Shown one piece after another: positions 44,942 to 53,992 of a stretch of DNA of 64,000 nucleotides. Within the stretch, counting starts at the first letter, position 1. Each line of letters opens with the position of its first letter. The notes under the pieces were generated by a model. That model ran no database searches, was not told the origin of the DNA, and worked only from the letters and a program-made list of their open reading frames with translations. The DNA comes from Methanomethylovorans hollandica DSM 15978 (GTDB lineage Archaea > Halobacteriota > Methanosarcinia > Methanosarcinales > Methanosarcinaceae), in contig NC_019972.1 of NCBI RefSeq assembly GCF_000328665.1, forward strand, positions 186,001-250,000, in the 5' to 3' direction. The position numbers and the translations under genes were made by a program.

Positions 44942-45742
44942 ATGCCGGATAAAAAACTTTTCCAAATTGTAACACGTTCTGGTGTCCGAACTGAAACTCT
45001 TTTAATGCTAAAAGATGGATGCAAGTCTGCTGGTGAACTTTGTTCTCATTTTAAGATTGCACCTCAAGAATTAGCACCACGTACCCGGGAGCTAGTTGAA
45101 AGTGATTTAATTATCAAGAAAGACAAAAATTATTATCTAACTGACCTTGGAAAGATAATTACAGAAAAATATTCTGAATTTAAAAATTTGTTGTATTTTA
45201 TAGGCGATAAGCAAGATTTTCTAAAAGAACATGATTTGACAGACATACCTTTTGAGCTCCAGCTAAGATTTGAAATGATGAGTCAATCTAAAGTTGTTTG
45301 TCCAGAGAATCATTCGATTTTTGATACTCATGATGGGTTTATGGATAATGTAGTTAAGTCAAAGTATCTAAAAGGACTAGCGTCTATAATGTTCCCTTCT
45401 TATCCTTCTTTCTTTAATCAGCTTGCTGAGAGTGGCACAAACGTTGAGATCATTGTAACTGAATCCATATATTCCATATTAAAGACTAAATATAAGGATC
45501 AGTTAATTGAGTACCTGAATTACGAGGATGCTCAGCTGTATATATGTGATAACAATAAACTTGCTTTTGTTGTTACTGACTCGTTTTTCTCGATTTCATT
45601 ATTCTTTAAAAACGGTATTTTTGATCATGTAAGCGACATTGTTGGTTTTGATCCAGATTCAATTGGGTGGGGAGAGTTGTTATTTGATCATTATGTCAAG
45701 CAGTCTGTCCCAGTTAAAATCGAAGATTTAATGTCGTCCTAA
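44942..45742 (+). CDS. Msr/FilR1-type winged-helix regulator
   Basis: The 266-residue product has an N-terminal winged helix-turn-helix (about residues 15-75: TLLMLKDGCKSAGELCSHF, QELAPRTRELVESDLIIKKD, YYLTDLGKIITEKY) and a C-terminal sensor region (about 130-255: LASIMFPSYPSFFNQLAESG, VEIIVTESIYSILKTKYKDQ, IGWGELLFDHYVKQS), the layout of methanogen Msr/FilR regulators (DUF1724). In Methanosarcina these control methyl-group and stress genes. It converges on hel308 with a 4-bp overlap. A leader ORF ends immediately before it. Confidence 0.8.
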   Translation: MPDKKLFQIVTRSGVRTETLLMLKDGCKSAGELCSHFKIAPQELAPRTRELVESDLIIKKDKNYYLTDLGKIITEKYSEFKNLLYFIGDKQDFLKEHDLTDIPFELQLRFEMMSQSKVVCPENHSIFDTHDGFMDNVVKSKYLKGLASIMFPSYPSFFNQLAESGTNVEIIVTESIYSILKTKYKDQLIEYLNYEDAQLYICDNNKLAFVVTDSFFSISLFFKNGIFDHVSDIVGFDPDSIGWGELLFDHYVKQSVPVKIEDLMSS

Positions 45743-47997
45743 AAATCAAATAGATTTTTCTGCTGGTTTATTTCTTTTTTATTGTTTTCGGGGACTTCTG
45801 GAGAAGTATCTATTTCATCTGATGGAATTGGGAGCTCAAGTTCATGGAATATTTTAATTGTGATCTTGTTCCCGAATAGTTTTGATACTTCACTGAAGGG
45901 CGTAGACTTTATTTTATCAACCGAACCAATACCATTATCGTATAATTTACGAGCTCTTTTTCTACCAATGTTCTTTATGGACAGGAGGCTGACCAGTTCT
46001 TTGCTTGCTCCATATTTGAGTCTTTGTTCCAGGAAGATATTTTGTATATCGAATCCCTTAAGTTTTGATATCCTTTGAACTGCATGAGAAATCCATGATG
46101 CAGATTCTGATAATGAATGGAGATCTCCTTCGCCTATAACATAATTTTCAACGATTTCTTTTGTTTCGCATTCTTCTATCCAGTCAAGTAAGATTCTTGC
46201 ATTTTTTATTGATTCAATGAATGATTCTGCTGATATTTCACTGATTTCGTCAAGATCTGGAAAATTAATTATTTCGTTTTTATGATCATCTGCATATATC
46301 AAATTTTCAAAGTATTCATTGCCCTTAAGATATAATGTACGAATATCCGGGGTTTTACATATAACCTGCAGCAAGGAAAATGCAGTTATTTCCATGTTTG
46401 ATTGAGATGCTTTTTTGAGGTCCTCTACTATGACGACAGCTGTAAGAGGATCGATATAGATTCTAGATACGAGTTGACCAAGTGGTGTGGCTTGAAGGTA
46501 ATTGTTGTCAGTTACGATTAGATCATTTTCCTCAAGGAAATATAAGCACTCATTTATGGTTTCTATGAAATAAGATAGATCAGACGTATGAGCATAAAAT
46601 GTCTCAGACAGGAAATCTATAACACCTTTTTGAGATGTCGCAATCCCACTGCTTATTATTGCAAGTATATGACTTCTAAGGGCTTTTTCGGATCCAAGTT
46701 TTGAAGATATATCTTCAGCTTTTGCATGGATATATTTGGTTTCTAGAAAATCTATTTTATCCGATGACTTTGCAATTAACAAAGATTGGCCATATGGATC
46801 AAGATGTGGTCTTCCTGCTCTTCCGACCATTTGCTTGTAATCAAGCACAGGTATTGGGATATTGCCTTCATTTGCATCATATCTAAGGAAGCTTCGGATT
46901 ACTACTCTCCTTGCTGGTAAGTTAAGTCCTGCTGCAAGTGTTGGAGTACATGATATTACCTTGATTTTGTTTTCTTTGAAACCATCTTCTACTAATCTTC
47001 GCTGTGCAGCATTAAGGCCTGCGTGGTGGAATGCAACACCATTACGAATGCATTCTGCAAGATTATTTGATTCAGTGGTATCGCTGGAGTATTCGATTTC
47101 TTCTGATATTTCTGCAAGCTTATTCTTTTCGTCTTGGCTTAGAAGGATATTTATTTGTTTATGTTCTCTATTCTTTGGATTTGAAAAACGCTTGGCAAAC
47201 GCCATACAGGTTCTTCTTGAACTTTCGAATACGAGACATTGACCTCCTTCTTTGATGGTATCTAGTGCAACATCTGCTGCTGGTTCTTTTGTATCGTGTA
47301 CTATTTCTTTTTGAATAACAGGATCTTCAGATAAGAAATTCATTGATTTCCCAAATACAACTCCTTCTTGTAGTTTAGTTGGTCTCCAATCACTTACTGT
47401 AAGTTCAGCTTTGAGCCAATCTGCAAGTACCTGGGTATTTCCTATTGTTGCTGAGAGAGCTACGATCTGCAGGTTAGGTATTTTTCTAAGTTTGGTCATT
47501 ACTATTTCAAGTGTAGGTCCTCTGCTCTTTTCGTCTAGCAGATGTACTTCATCTACTACAACTATTGATAATGTCTGTAGCCATTGAGTTCCATTACGTA
47601 GCATGGAATCTGTTTTCTCGGATGTACAGACAACGATATCATTCTTTCCAAGGCCTTCACTTTTTGATTCCAATTCACCTGTTGAAATGCCTGTAAGGAT
47701 ACCAAATTTTTCAAATTCTTTGAAACGCTGATATTTTTCGTTTGCAAGAGCTATCAGAGGAACAATATACAATGCTTTTCCACCATCAATTATATGTTTA
47801 AGCATTGCAAGTTCTGCAAGCAAGGTTTTTCCGCTGGCTGTTGGAATAGCAGCAAGTGTGTTCTTTCCTTCAAGTAATCCTTTTTGAACGACTTCTCCCT
47901 GAGGCGGATATAGCTGTTTTATACCAGAATCAATATAGAACTGCTGTATTTTCTCTGGTAAAGGCAGGGATTTTATGTAACAGGGTGATTCGTTCAT
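45739..47997 (-). CDS. hel308: Hel308-type Ski2-like DNA helicase with C-terminal PIP box
   Basis: The 752-residue product has the full motif set: TLAAIPTASGKTLLAELAML (Walker A), VVVDEVHLL (DEVH), ALSATIGN, GVAFHHAGLNAAQRR and YKQMVGRAGRPHLDP, then winged-helix, ratchet and helix-hairpin-helix domains (LLSIKNIGRKRARKLYDNGI). Hel308 unwinds lagging strands at stalled forks. The tail QQKNLFDF fits the archaeal PIP box at the very C-terminus. Length is normal. It is transcribed toward the FilR-like gene. Confidence 0.92.
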   Translation of the reverse strand: MNESPCYIKSLPLPEKIQQFYIDSGIKQLYPPQGEVVQKGLLEGKNTLAAIPTASGKTLLAELAMLKHIIDGGKALYIVPLIALANEKYQRFKEFEKFGILTGISTGELESKSEGLGKNDIVVCTSEKTDSMLRNGTQWLQTLSIVVVDEVHLLDEKSRGPTLEIVMTKLRKIPNLQIVALSATIGNTQVLADWLKAELTVSDWRPTKLQEGVVFGKSMNFLSEDPVIQKEIVHDTKEPAADVALDTIKEGGQCLVFESSRRTCMAFAKRFSNPKNREHKQINILLSQDEKNKLAEISEEIEYSSDTTESNNLAECIRNGVAFHHAGLNAAQRRLVEDGFKENKIKVISCTPTLAAGLNLPARRVVIRSFLRYDANEGNIPIPVLDYKQMVGRAGRPHLDPYGQSLLIAKSSDKIDFLETKYIHAKAEDISSKLGSEKALRSHILAIISSGIATSQKGVIDFLSETFYAHTSDLSYFIETINECLYFLEENDLIVTDNNYLQATPLGQLVSRIYIDPLTAVVIVEDLKKASQSNMEITAFSLLQVICKTPDIRTLYLKGNEYFENLIYADDHKNEIINFPDLDEISEISAESFIESIKNARILLDWIEECETKEIVENYVIGEGDLHSLSESASWISHAVQRISKLKGFDIQNIFLEQRLKYGASKELVSLLSIKNIGRKRARKLYDNGIGSVDKIKSTPFSEVSKLFGNKITIKIFHELELPIPSDEIDTSPEVPENNKKEINQQKNLFDF

Positions 47998-48066
47998 ATT
48001 TTCACTTTTATTGTTTTTATCAATTTGATGATGTCTAAGTATATTGACCTATCTATTTTTTCGTCG

Positions 48067-49299
48067 TTAGGATTCAACTGGTGTGCTGAACATTTCTAAT
48101 GTTGTTATTTTTGATTTTGATGCAGTTTGTTCATTTTGTTTATTGATTGGGTTATTGATTATAGGAGATTCATCTATAGTGCATTCTGTTGTTTTGGGAA
48201 TTGCGGATTCTAAAGGCACAAAACCAAATGAATAAGATGAACCTATATTTTTGTATGATCCTTCGGGATAATTAATAATATCTGGTTTTTTTTCATGATA
48301 TATTTCAAGCAGTAATTCGTAAAGGTTTTCTATTTCTTTTTGTTCATTTGCTTTACATCCTTCTTTTGCCCATTTTAGTAGAGCTTCTTTGTATGCCTTT
48401 ATTTTTTTCTGATCTCTTGTTCTCTCTGGGATTGGTCTATTTGGCCACTTATCAAAAGGTAACGATTCGCATGAAATAGATGATAACTGGAGAATTGTTT
48501 CTTTATTCTTTACTTTTTCTTCTCCAAAACAGGTAACTAAAATTTTATATGAAATTGTAATTCCCTTATAGCATGTACCCTGTGAGAAAGGTATAGCTAC
48601 ATTTCCATCAGCGGTTATTTTGATTGGTCGTGATTCGATTTCATAGTACGATGATATGATTGATGCTGCAGCTCGATATAAGAATAGTTCAATCGGAGAA
48701 AGATGAGATATTTTAGGAACATTTAACTTCTTTATTACAAGGTTTCCGTTATTATCGGCAACCAGGTCATTTCCTTCAATATCGATGTTGTGTGATTCTT
48801 TTCCATGTTCTTTTTTGATATTAAGATAGGTAGAATAATGCTCAGTTGGAATTGACATATCAACAAGGAATTGAGGTGCTGACATAAAATCATAGAATTG
48901 ATTGTGTGTTGAAAAAATCCTGCCTTCACTTATGGCATAGAATTGTTCTATAAGGTTTTTGAGTTCTTCTGCTGACTGGCAATTCCAATCATGTATTTTA
49001 TCTATGATACTCTGAATTTCATTTTGTTTCGTTGTTTTTACTATTGGGTTGAAGGATATTTCTTCATTATCCATCCAGAAATACATAGTCCTGGTACCAT
49101 ATAAATGGATTTTAACTGGTGTTCCAGTTGATATTTTAGGATCCCATGAGTAGATTCTCTTGGTTCCTTCTGGATCAGTGTTCCTTCTAAAAGTAAAGTG
49201 TTTTGTTTCAATTTTTCTACTATAATAAAATCCGGTTTCCTGACTTACTATTTGTGTAATTGTAGGTGTTATTAGTGGAACAAAATCTTTTTCAAACAT
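48067..49299 (-). CDS. Unknown protein of the replication block
   Basis: The 410-residue product has a beta-rich N-terminal half (VSQETGFYYSRKIETKHFTF, GTPVKIHLYGTRTMYFWMDN), a helical middle with IHDWNCQSAEELKNLIEQFY, and a C-terminal region with KAYKEALLKWAKEGCKANEQ. It ends with a flexible tail that includes ITTLEMF, a possible degenerate PIP peptide with Lys in place of Gln. No enzyme motif is recognised. It lies upstream of hel308 on the same strand. Confidence 0.5.
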   Translation of the reverse strand: MFEKDFVPLITPTITQIVSQETGFYYSRKIETKHFTFRRNTDPEGTKRIYSWDPKISTGTPVKIHLYGTRTMYFWMDNEEISFNPIVKTTKQNEIQSIIDKIHDWNCQSAEELKNLIEQFYAISEGRIFSTHNQFYDFMSAPQFLVDMSIPTEHYSTYLNIKKEHGKESHNIDIEGNDLVADNNGNLVIKKLNVPKISHLSPIELFLYRAAASIISSYYEIESRPIKITADGNVAIPFSQGTCYKGITISYKILVTCFGEEKVKNKETILQLSSISCESLPFDKWPNRPIPERTRDQKKIKAYKEALLKWAKEGCKANEQKEIENLYELLLEIYHEKKPDIINYPEGSYKNIGSSYSFGFVPLESAIPKTTECTIDESPIINNPINKQNEQTASKSKITTLEMFSTPVES

Positions 49300-49360
49300 T
49301 TCATGTCCTCGGTGTGTGATTTTTGATTGAAAAATAACTAATCTTACTAATCTGAGTAAG

Positions 49361-49789
49361 TTATTTGATTGCTGTTGCTGTTAGAGAGGATTCTTTGATT
49401 TCATGAATCAAGAATTGCAACAATTCTGTGCTTGGATTTTCATATTCACTGAATGATTGGATTATTGACTCATCGTTTTCTCCGTCAATAATTTTTGTGC
49501 GAATTTTATTTATGATAAGTTTGCTGATAGTATATTCTGAGTTTTTATTTTCTACAATTCTGATTATATTCCCTTTTATAAGCGTTATGCCGACTATTTT
49601 TAGATAGTAAGATGCTGATATTGATAGGGTATTGAAATGTGAAGGGGGAAGCTGGATTGCTTTTAGTTTTGGACACGCTTTGTGGATTGCTAAAATATCA
49701 TCCCTAGAAGGACGAAAGGATATGTGAACAATAGATGCTCCTTTCAAAGTATTTATTTCTTCAAGCGACTTAATTACCTTTATTCTCAA
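49361..49789 (-). CDS. DUF1699-like protein 1
   Basis: The 142-residue product matches the look of DUF1699, a small family of Methanosarcinales: IKVIKSLEEINTLKGASIVH, ISFRPSRDDILAIHKACPKL and AIQLPPSHFNTLS. The second half is helical. Function is unknown. A diverged paralogue lies at 57314-57727. Its presence supports the host assignment. Confidence 0.65.
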   Translation of the reverse strand: MRIKVIKSLEEINTLKGASIVHISFRPSRDDILAIHKACPKLKAIQLPPSHFNTLSISASYYLKIVGITLIKGNIIRIVENKNSEYTISKLIINKIRTKIIDGENDESIIQSFSEYENPSTELLQFLIHEIKESSLTATAIK

Positions 49790-49814
49790 GGTATCACCGA
49801 GAATCTTTTGTCGA

Positions 49815-50435
49815 TTAATTATCTGATATCAATGGTTCTATTATATCATCGGGAATGAGATACATCAGATCCAAGCATGAGTTAAGAAGCAATGATAAAT
49901 CTAATGCTATTTTATCTAGGTTATCGTTAATGTATTTTGATATATAATGTTCTGTTTTTTCAACGTCATCTAGATTAGTTGCTTGGTATGTTTCTATTGT
50001 TCTATTAAGGATAAAGAGGATAGCACTTTCGTGGATGTTCGTTATGCAAATTGGAATTCGAAGATCTCCTTTTTTTGCATAGAAATTACAGAGATCTAAA
50101 GCATCTATATCATTGTCTTTTTCGATTATTTCGAATTGCTGAGATTCCGGAAATTCGGATTTGAAAACTATTTTTGCAATATCCTTAGGATCAAGGTGTA
50201 TATGTGGTATATAGCAGTGGATTTCTTGCTTTATATGACGACTGTTTATTTCAATAGCATGATTGATAGCATTTAGTAATGCTGCCTGGGTTGGAAATTT
50301 GTTTTTTCGAAGAAAAGAAGACAGCTGTTTCTTTATAGCTCTAGATATAATAAATCGATGTATGTCATTTACAGGTATTGTATTTGTTTTTTTTGATGCA
50401 TGATTAATACTTGAATCTAGAGTTAATACTTCCAT
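49815..50435 (-). CDS. Unknown helical protein
   Basis: The 206-residue product begins with a polar segment, then DIHRFIISRAIKKQLSSFLR and KFPTQAALLNAINHAIEINS, a helix-rich basic stretch that could bind nucleic acid. The C-terminal half is acidic and helical (DNLDKIALDLSLLLNSCLDL). No family is recognised. It lies between the DUF1699-like and the Panacea/YwgA-like genes, with short gaps. The ribosome site AAGGAAG precedes the ATG, and an A-tract plus ACAAACA motif lies 46-58 nt upstream. Confidence 0.5.
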   Translation of the reverse strand: MEVLTLDSSINHASKKTNTIPVNDIHRFIISRAIKKQLSSFLRKNKFPTQAALLNAINHAIEINSRHIKQEIHCYIPHIHLDPKDIAKIVFKSEFPESQQFEIIEKDNDIDALDLCNFYAKKGDLRIPICITNIHESAILFILNRTIETYQATNLDDVEKTEHYISKYINDNLDKIALDLSLLLNSCLDLMYLIPDDIIEPLISDN

Positions 50436-50474
50436 AAAATTACTTCCTTGCTTGGTTAATGCATATATTTTGCA

Positions 50475-51020
50475 TTATGCTGTTTGTTTTTTTGTAGGAA
50501 TAGTTATTGAGTTGATAAGCTGTTGTGCGTCATTTATAACTTGGATGGACTCTTCCTTTGAAATAAAGGGATTACAATGCCTTAAGATATCTGATTTTGA
50601 TTTTCTAAATTGAATAGGTGATTTACATACATAGATTGCAGATGTCAGGTGCTCAAGGGATGAAGGTGGGTATTGACACATAATCTTTATAACTACATTT
50701 ATTTCACTTTCTGGTTTTTCTTTGAGTTTAGAGATTACTTGTGTTCCGTTTATTCCAATGATTAAATTACCCGGTTTGAGGTGATTTGATTCCTGCTTAA
50801 GAATTTCATCAATTCGCATTTCAAGAATAATATCTTGTAACTCATCCGAAAAAGGAGCATGTTTGTTTATGTAAAAGTTAAATCCTAGCTGTATTTTACA
50901 CAGTTCCTGCAACAGAAAAACTGCTTTTTGAAGAAAGAAAGGAGATGCCCATAGATTATTATTGTTTATCCTTTCAACTAGCAATGCTATGATTGCTTTT
51001 TGTTTGATTTTATCCAGCAT
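50475..51020 (-). CDS. YwgA/Panacea-like protein (tentative)
   Basis: The 181-residue product has a helical N-terminus with ASPFFLQKAVFLLQELCKIQ, then FNFYINKHAPFSDELQDIIL, which resembles the L.K..Y.L.......F.Y....GP.S..L pattern of YwgA and Panacea (DUF4065) proteins. Panacea domains often act as antitoxins or phage-associated modules. No toxin partner is evident. The middle and C-terminal parts are helical. The end of the gene overlaps the promoter-like motif of the next gene. Assignment is by resemblance only. Confidence 0.45.
   Translation of the reverse strand: MLDKIKQKAIIALLVERINNNNLWASPFFLQKAVFLLQELCKIQLGFNFYINKHAPFSDELQDIILEMRIDEILKQESNHLKPGNLIIGINGTQVISKLKEKPESEINVVIKIMCQYPPSSLEHLTSAIYVCKSPIQFRKSKSDILRHCNPFISKEESIQVINDAQQLINSITIPTKKQTA
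50481..50493 (-). promoter_or_regulatory. A-tract + ACAAACA motif
   Basis: On the minus strand AAAAAAACAAACA lies within the last codons of the upstream gene and 46-58 nt before the start at 50435. Confidence 0.4.
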
Positions 51021-51120
51021 ATTGCTTCCTGCTATGAAATTTGTTTGGATTTTTTACACTATGAAGTAGAGCTATAGCTATTCTTTTTTTGATCGTTTTT
51101 GTATTAATAGGAAAGAGAAA

Positions 51121-53895
51121 TCAGTATTCAAATAATGATTTCTGACGTTTTGTTCCTTTATCGTTGTTATCTGTTGAGGGTTGTTTATCTATTGGAGCTG
51201 GTTCAGAGTTTTTCTTTTTGGGAGATTGTTCTTCCTTTTCTTGTTTTCCAAAGTCAAATAACCCTTTTTGGTTCTGATTGATCTCAAGAGTTGTTCTCTT
51301 CACTCCAAACGTTTCAAGTAATCTCAATGCCGGAGGGATGATTTGTTTTTGAATGTAGTAATTGGTATCTATTGGGATGTTATGTTCAATTACATAAGCT
51401 GGATCTTCGGCTTGTTCGACATAACCTGATCCCACAGTTGTAATCAGGAATGGAATTCTTTCTCCAGTAATTGGAACCTGACCGCCTCTTTCTCTGATCT
51501 TTTCAACTACAGTAAGATGTGGTTGTTTGTTCTTGTATGAAGATGGTGGCCTTGATAGTGTTTTACTTAAAGTAAGTTCTGCAATAAATGCTTCATCTCT
51601 GGTATCATTTATTTTCCTTATTTTGGCGATGACATCTTGTACGTATGTAATACACTTATCAACATCTCCTTCCTTAAGTATAGCTTCAAGAATAATATTT
51701 AGTGTCTTGGAAGTAAGATTACACCAATCCCTTCTTACTGTTTCAAGGCCCTTAACTTTGATTTTCTGAATCCACCCGTCTTTTGCCTGTTCGAACTGCC
51801 ACATAGCATATCTTTTCTTGGCAACCAGAAGGATCCTCTTAGCTGTTGCTTCGTACTGAAGTTCCATTGGTTCCGGTAGTTTACTGGTAACTACTTCTGC
51901 TATCTTTTTTCCTACAAGTGCTGACATATCTAATGTGAATTCTTCTTCTTCGAATTCATTTCCATTAATGTCAGTGCAATGGATAAAGATAGAATCTGTA
52001 TCGCCATAGATAGGTGTAAGAAGGACTATTATATCGTTAGGTTGTGTTCCATCCGATTCATTAGGAGTTAGAGCTTGATTATCTCTTATAGTGAGGGTTA
52101 CGATCTCATTGTTTATTGTATTTTGAGTATTGCGGATGTTTTCTCTTCCGTAGCTTGTAACAGAGTTTGCAACTTCAAGACTGAATAATCTTGCCCGTAT
52201 ATAGCCTGAGTAACCATAAAAGCTGTTAAGTAATATTTTCAGAGCAAGCTGAGTAGCATCAAGAACACGCTTTTCGTTTTCATCTCTTGCGTTTTTCATC
52301 ATCTTTTTAGTTGCTACTCTTTTATCAAGGAGACCTTCAAGTATACTGGGAATTATTCCTTTGAATATTTCCGGTTTAATGAAATGACCATCGGAAGGCG
52401 ATATTATCATTGATTCTTTTGGTGTTGTTTTATCTATTATAACGGTTGTATAGCAAAGGTTCCTTGCCATCATTATAGTTGGATAGAGAGATTTATAGTC
52501 TTCTACAACTGTGTTACAATGCAGGCCTTTTTTAGGATCAAGTACATCAGCTCCAACTACATTGCTTTCTCTTTCTCTTTCTTCAACAATTTCATCGTTT
52601 GGCTTCATAGCCATTAATCGATCTATTTCCCTGAATCTAGACATCAATAGCTGTTCTACCAGGTTTGTCTGGCCACCATTAATTACGTCCTGTAGTGGTC
52701 TGCCGCTAACCTGTGCTAATGCTAGATATTTATCAAGCAACTGGAGTTTCAGAAGGAGCTCAAGTGCAAGCTCAGAGTCTCTCCTGGAATATTCGATGAA
52801 TGTATGAATCTTGCTAGGATCGTTCCAGTATGCTTCCATTTCCTGTGGTGGAACATCAAGTTTCTCTTTACCAATGAGTTCTTTGGCTACGTTTTCGAGC
52901 TTGTATCTTTTTAGCTTGAATCCTTCTCTTATGAGTGGTAGTACATCTGCAACTATTCTTCCAGATATTGAAACAGATGTAGTTGCTCCAAATACTCGGA
53001 AATTTAAATCTCTATTATCTCTTCCAATCTTGAAATTGATTACAGGAGTTCCGGATTCAGTATTTATCTTTTTACATCTATCAACAACGTATTTTGTATC
53101 GAACCCATCAGTATTAAATCCAGTTAAAACATCAGGATCGTATTCTCGGACGGTGCTGAAAAATGCATTTATCATGTCATTTTCATTATCATAACATTCC
53201 GTTTCTTTGTCAACGCCATCGATCTTTTTCGATGCAAGGACCAATGTGTTCATTCCCTTGTATTCTGGAGAGAATGCTATGCTCATTAGAATGATTGGAG
53301 ATTTGTCTGGAGTTGGAAGAGCTCCATTATCAGGCAAACATTCAATATCCCATGCAAGATATTTGAAAGGAGCATGTGCGATTTTATCAATTTCTTCTAC
53401 TTTTTCTGCAGTGATAATTTCTTCACATATGATGTTCGTTGGGTGAAGTTCTTTTTCTGCAGGAGCTGGAGTTATAGTTATCCATTTCAAAGGATGTAGA
53501 TTCTTATCAATGAGGAAACGATTGTGGAAGAGAACATCAGCTTCAAATATTTCATTTACACCTGGAAGATCACGTATCTGATCTCTGATATCCCTTACAT
53601 CAGTCGGGAGCGTGACAGTGATTTTTACAATTGGTACTTTTTTAGTTTGATAGCCAATTGGAAGAAATTTTTCTACAATATCAGCTTTTTGAATACAGTC
53701 GAATGCGTCTGTAAGATAGTTGCATAGTTCGGCTGGATTATCTGCCTGTGCAAAGAAATACGGCTCGAACCCTGGAACCAGACAGCATATGCTCTTTCCG
53801 GCATCATCTTTTCCATAGATGCGAATTATAGGCCGGTTACTGTCAATGTAGTAATCGATATCGATTATCTGTATATTTTGGCTATTATTTTGCAT
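51121..53895 (-). CDS. polB: Family B DNA polymerase with exonuclease and C-terminal PIP box
   Basis: The 924-residue product has all proofreading motifs: YLAWDIECLPD (Exo I), TGFNTDGFDTKYVVDRC (Exo II) and YSRRDSELALELL (Exo III). The polymerase motifs are VEDYKSLYPTIMMARNL (motif A), ALKILLNSFYGYSGYIRARL (motif B) and PIYGDTDSIFIH (motif C). The tail has two PIP-like peptides, NQKGLFDF and the terminal RQKSLFEY, so the enzyme should bind a sliding clamp. This is a processive replicative polymerase of cellular archaeal type rather than protein-primed. An A-tract plus GCAAACA motif lies 10-22 nt before the ATG. Confidence 0.95.
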   Translation of the reverse strand: MQNNSQNIQIIDIDYYIDSNRPIIRIYGKDDAGKSICCLVPGFEPYFFAQADNPAELCNYLTDAFDCIQKADIVEKFLPIGYQTKKVPIVKITVTLPTDVRDIRDQIRDLPGVNEIFEADVLFHNRFLIDKNLHPLKWITITPAPAEKELHPTNIICEEIITAEKVEEIDKIAHAPFKYLAWDIECLPDNGALPTPDKSPIILMSIAFSPEYKGMNTLVLASKKIDGVDKETECYDNENDMINAFFSTVREYDPDVLTGFNTDGFDTKYVVDRCKKINTESGTPVINFKIGRDNRDLNFRVFGATTSVSISGRIVADVLPLIREGFKLKRYKLENVAKELIGKEKLDVPPQEMEAYWNDPSKIHTFIEYSRRDSELALELLLKLQLLDKYLALAQVSGRPLQDVINGGQTNLVEQLLMSRFREIDRLMAMKPNDEIVEERERESNVVGADVLDPKKGLHCNTVVEDYKSLYPTIMMARNLCYTTVIIDKTTPKESMIISPSDGHFIKPEIFKGIIPSILEGLLDKRVATKKMMKNARDENEKRVLDATQLALKILLNSFYGYSGYIRARLFSLEVANSVTSYGRENIRNTQNTINNEIVTLTIRDNQALTPNESDGTQPNDIIVLLTPIYGDTDSIFIHCTDINGNEFEEEEFTLDMSALVGKKIAEVVTSKLPEPMELQYEATAKRILLVAKKRYAMWQFEQAKDGWIQKIKVKGLETVRRDWCNLTSKTLNIILEAILKEGDVDKCITYVQDVIAKIRKINDTRDEAFIAELTLSKTLSRPPSSYKNKQPHLTVVEKIRERGGQVPITGERIPFLITTVGSGYVEQAEDPAYVIEHNIPIDTNYYIQKQIIPPALRLLETFGVKRTTLEINQNQKGLFDFGKQEKEEQSPKKKNSEPAPIDKQPSTDNNDKGTKRQKSLFEY

Positions 53896-53904
53896 GTGTC
53901 TACT

Positions 53905-53917
53905 TGTTTGCTTTTTT
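53905..53917 (-). promoter_or_regulatory. A-tract + GCAAACA motif upstream of polB
   Basis: On the minus strand AAAAAAGCAAACA lies 10-22 nt before the polB start. Confidence 0.45.
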
Positions 53918-53962
53918 AATTCTACATGAGCTTCATATTAATAAATGATTTGGGTTTACCTA

Positions 53963-53992
53963 CAAAAAAAAGATGAGCCAATAAATGGCTCA
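53963..53992 (-). terminator. Hairpin terminator of the beta-helix gene
   Basis: On the minus strand perfect 7-bp arms TGAGCCA / TGGCTCA with a 5-nt loop are followed by TC and eight T. It begins at the stop codon. Confidence 0.7.
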
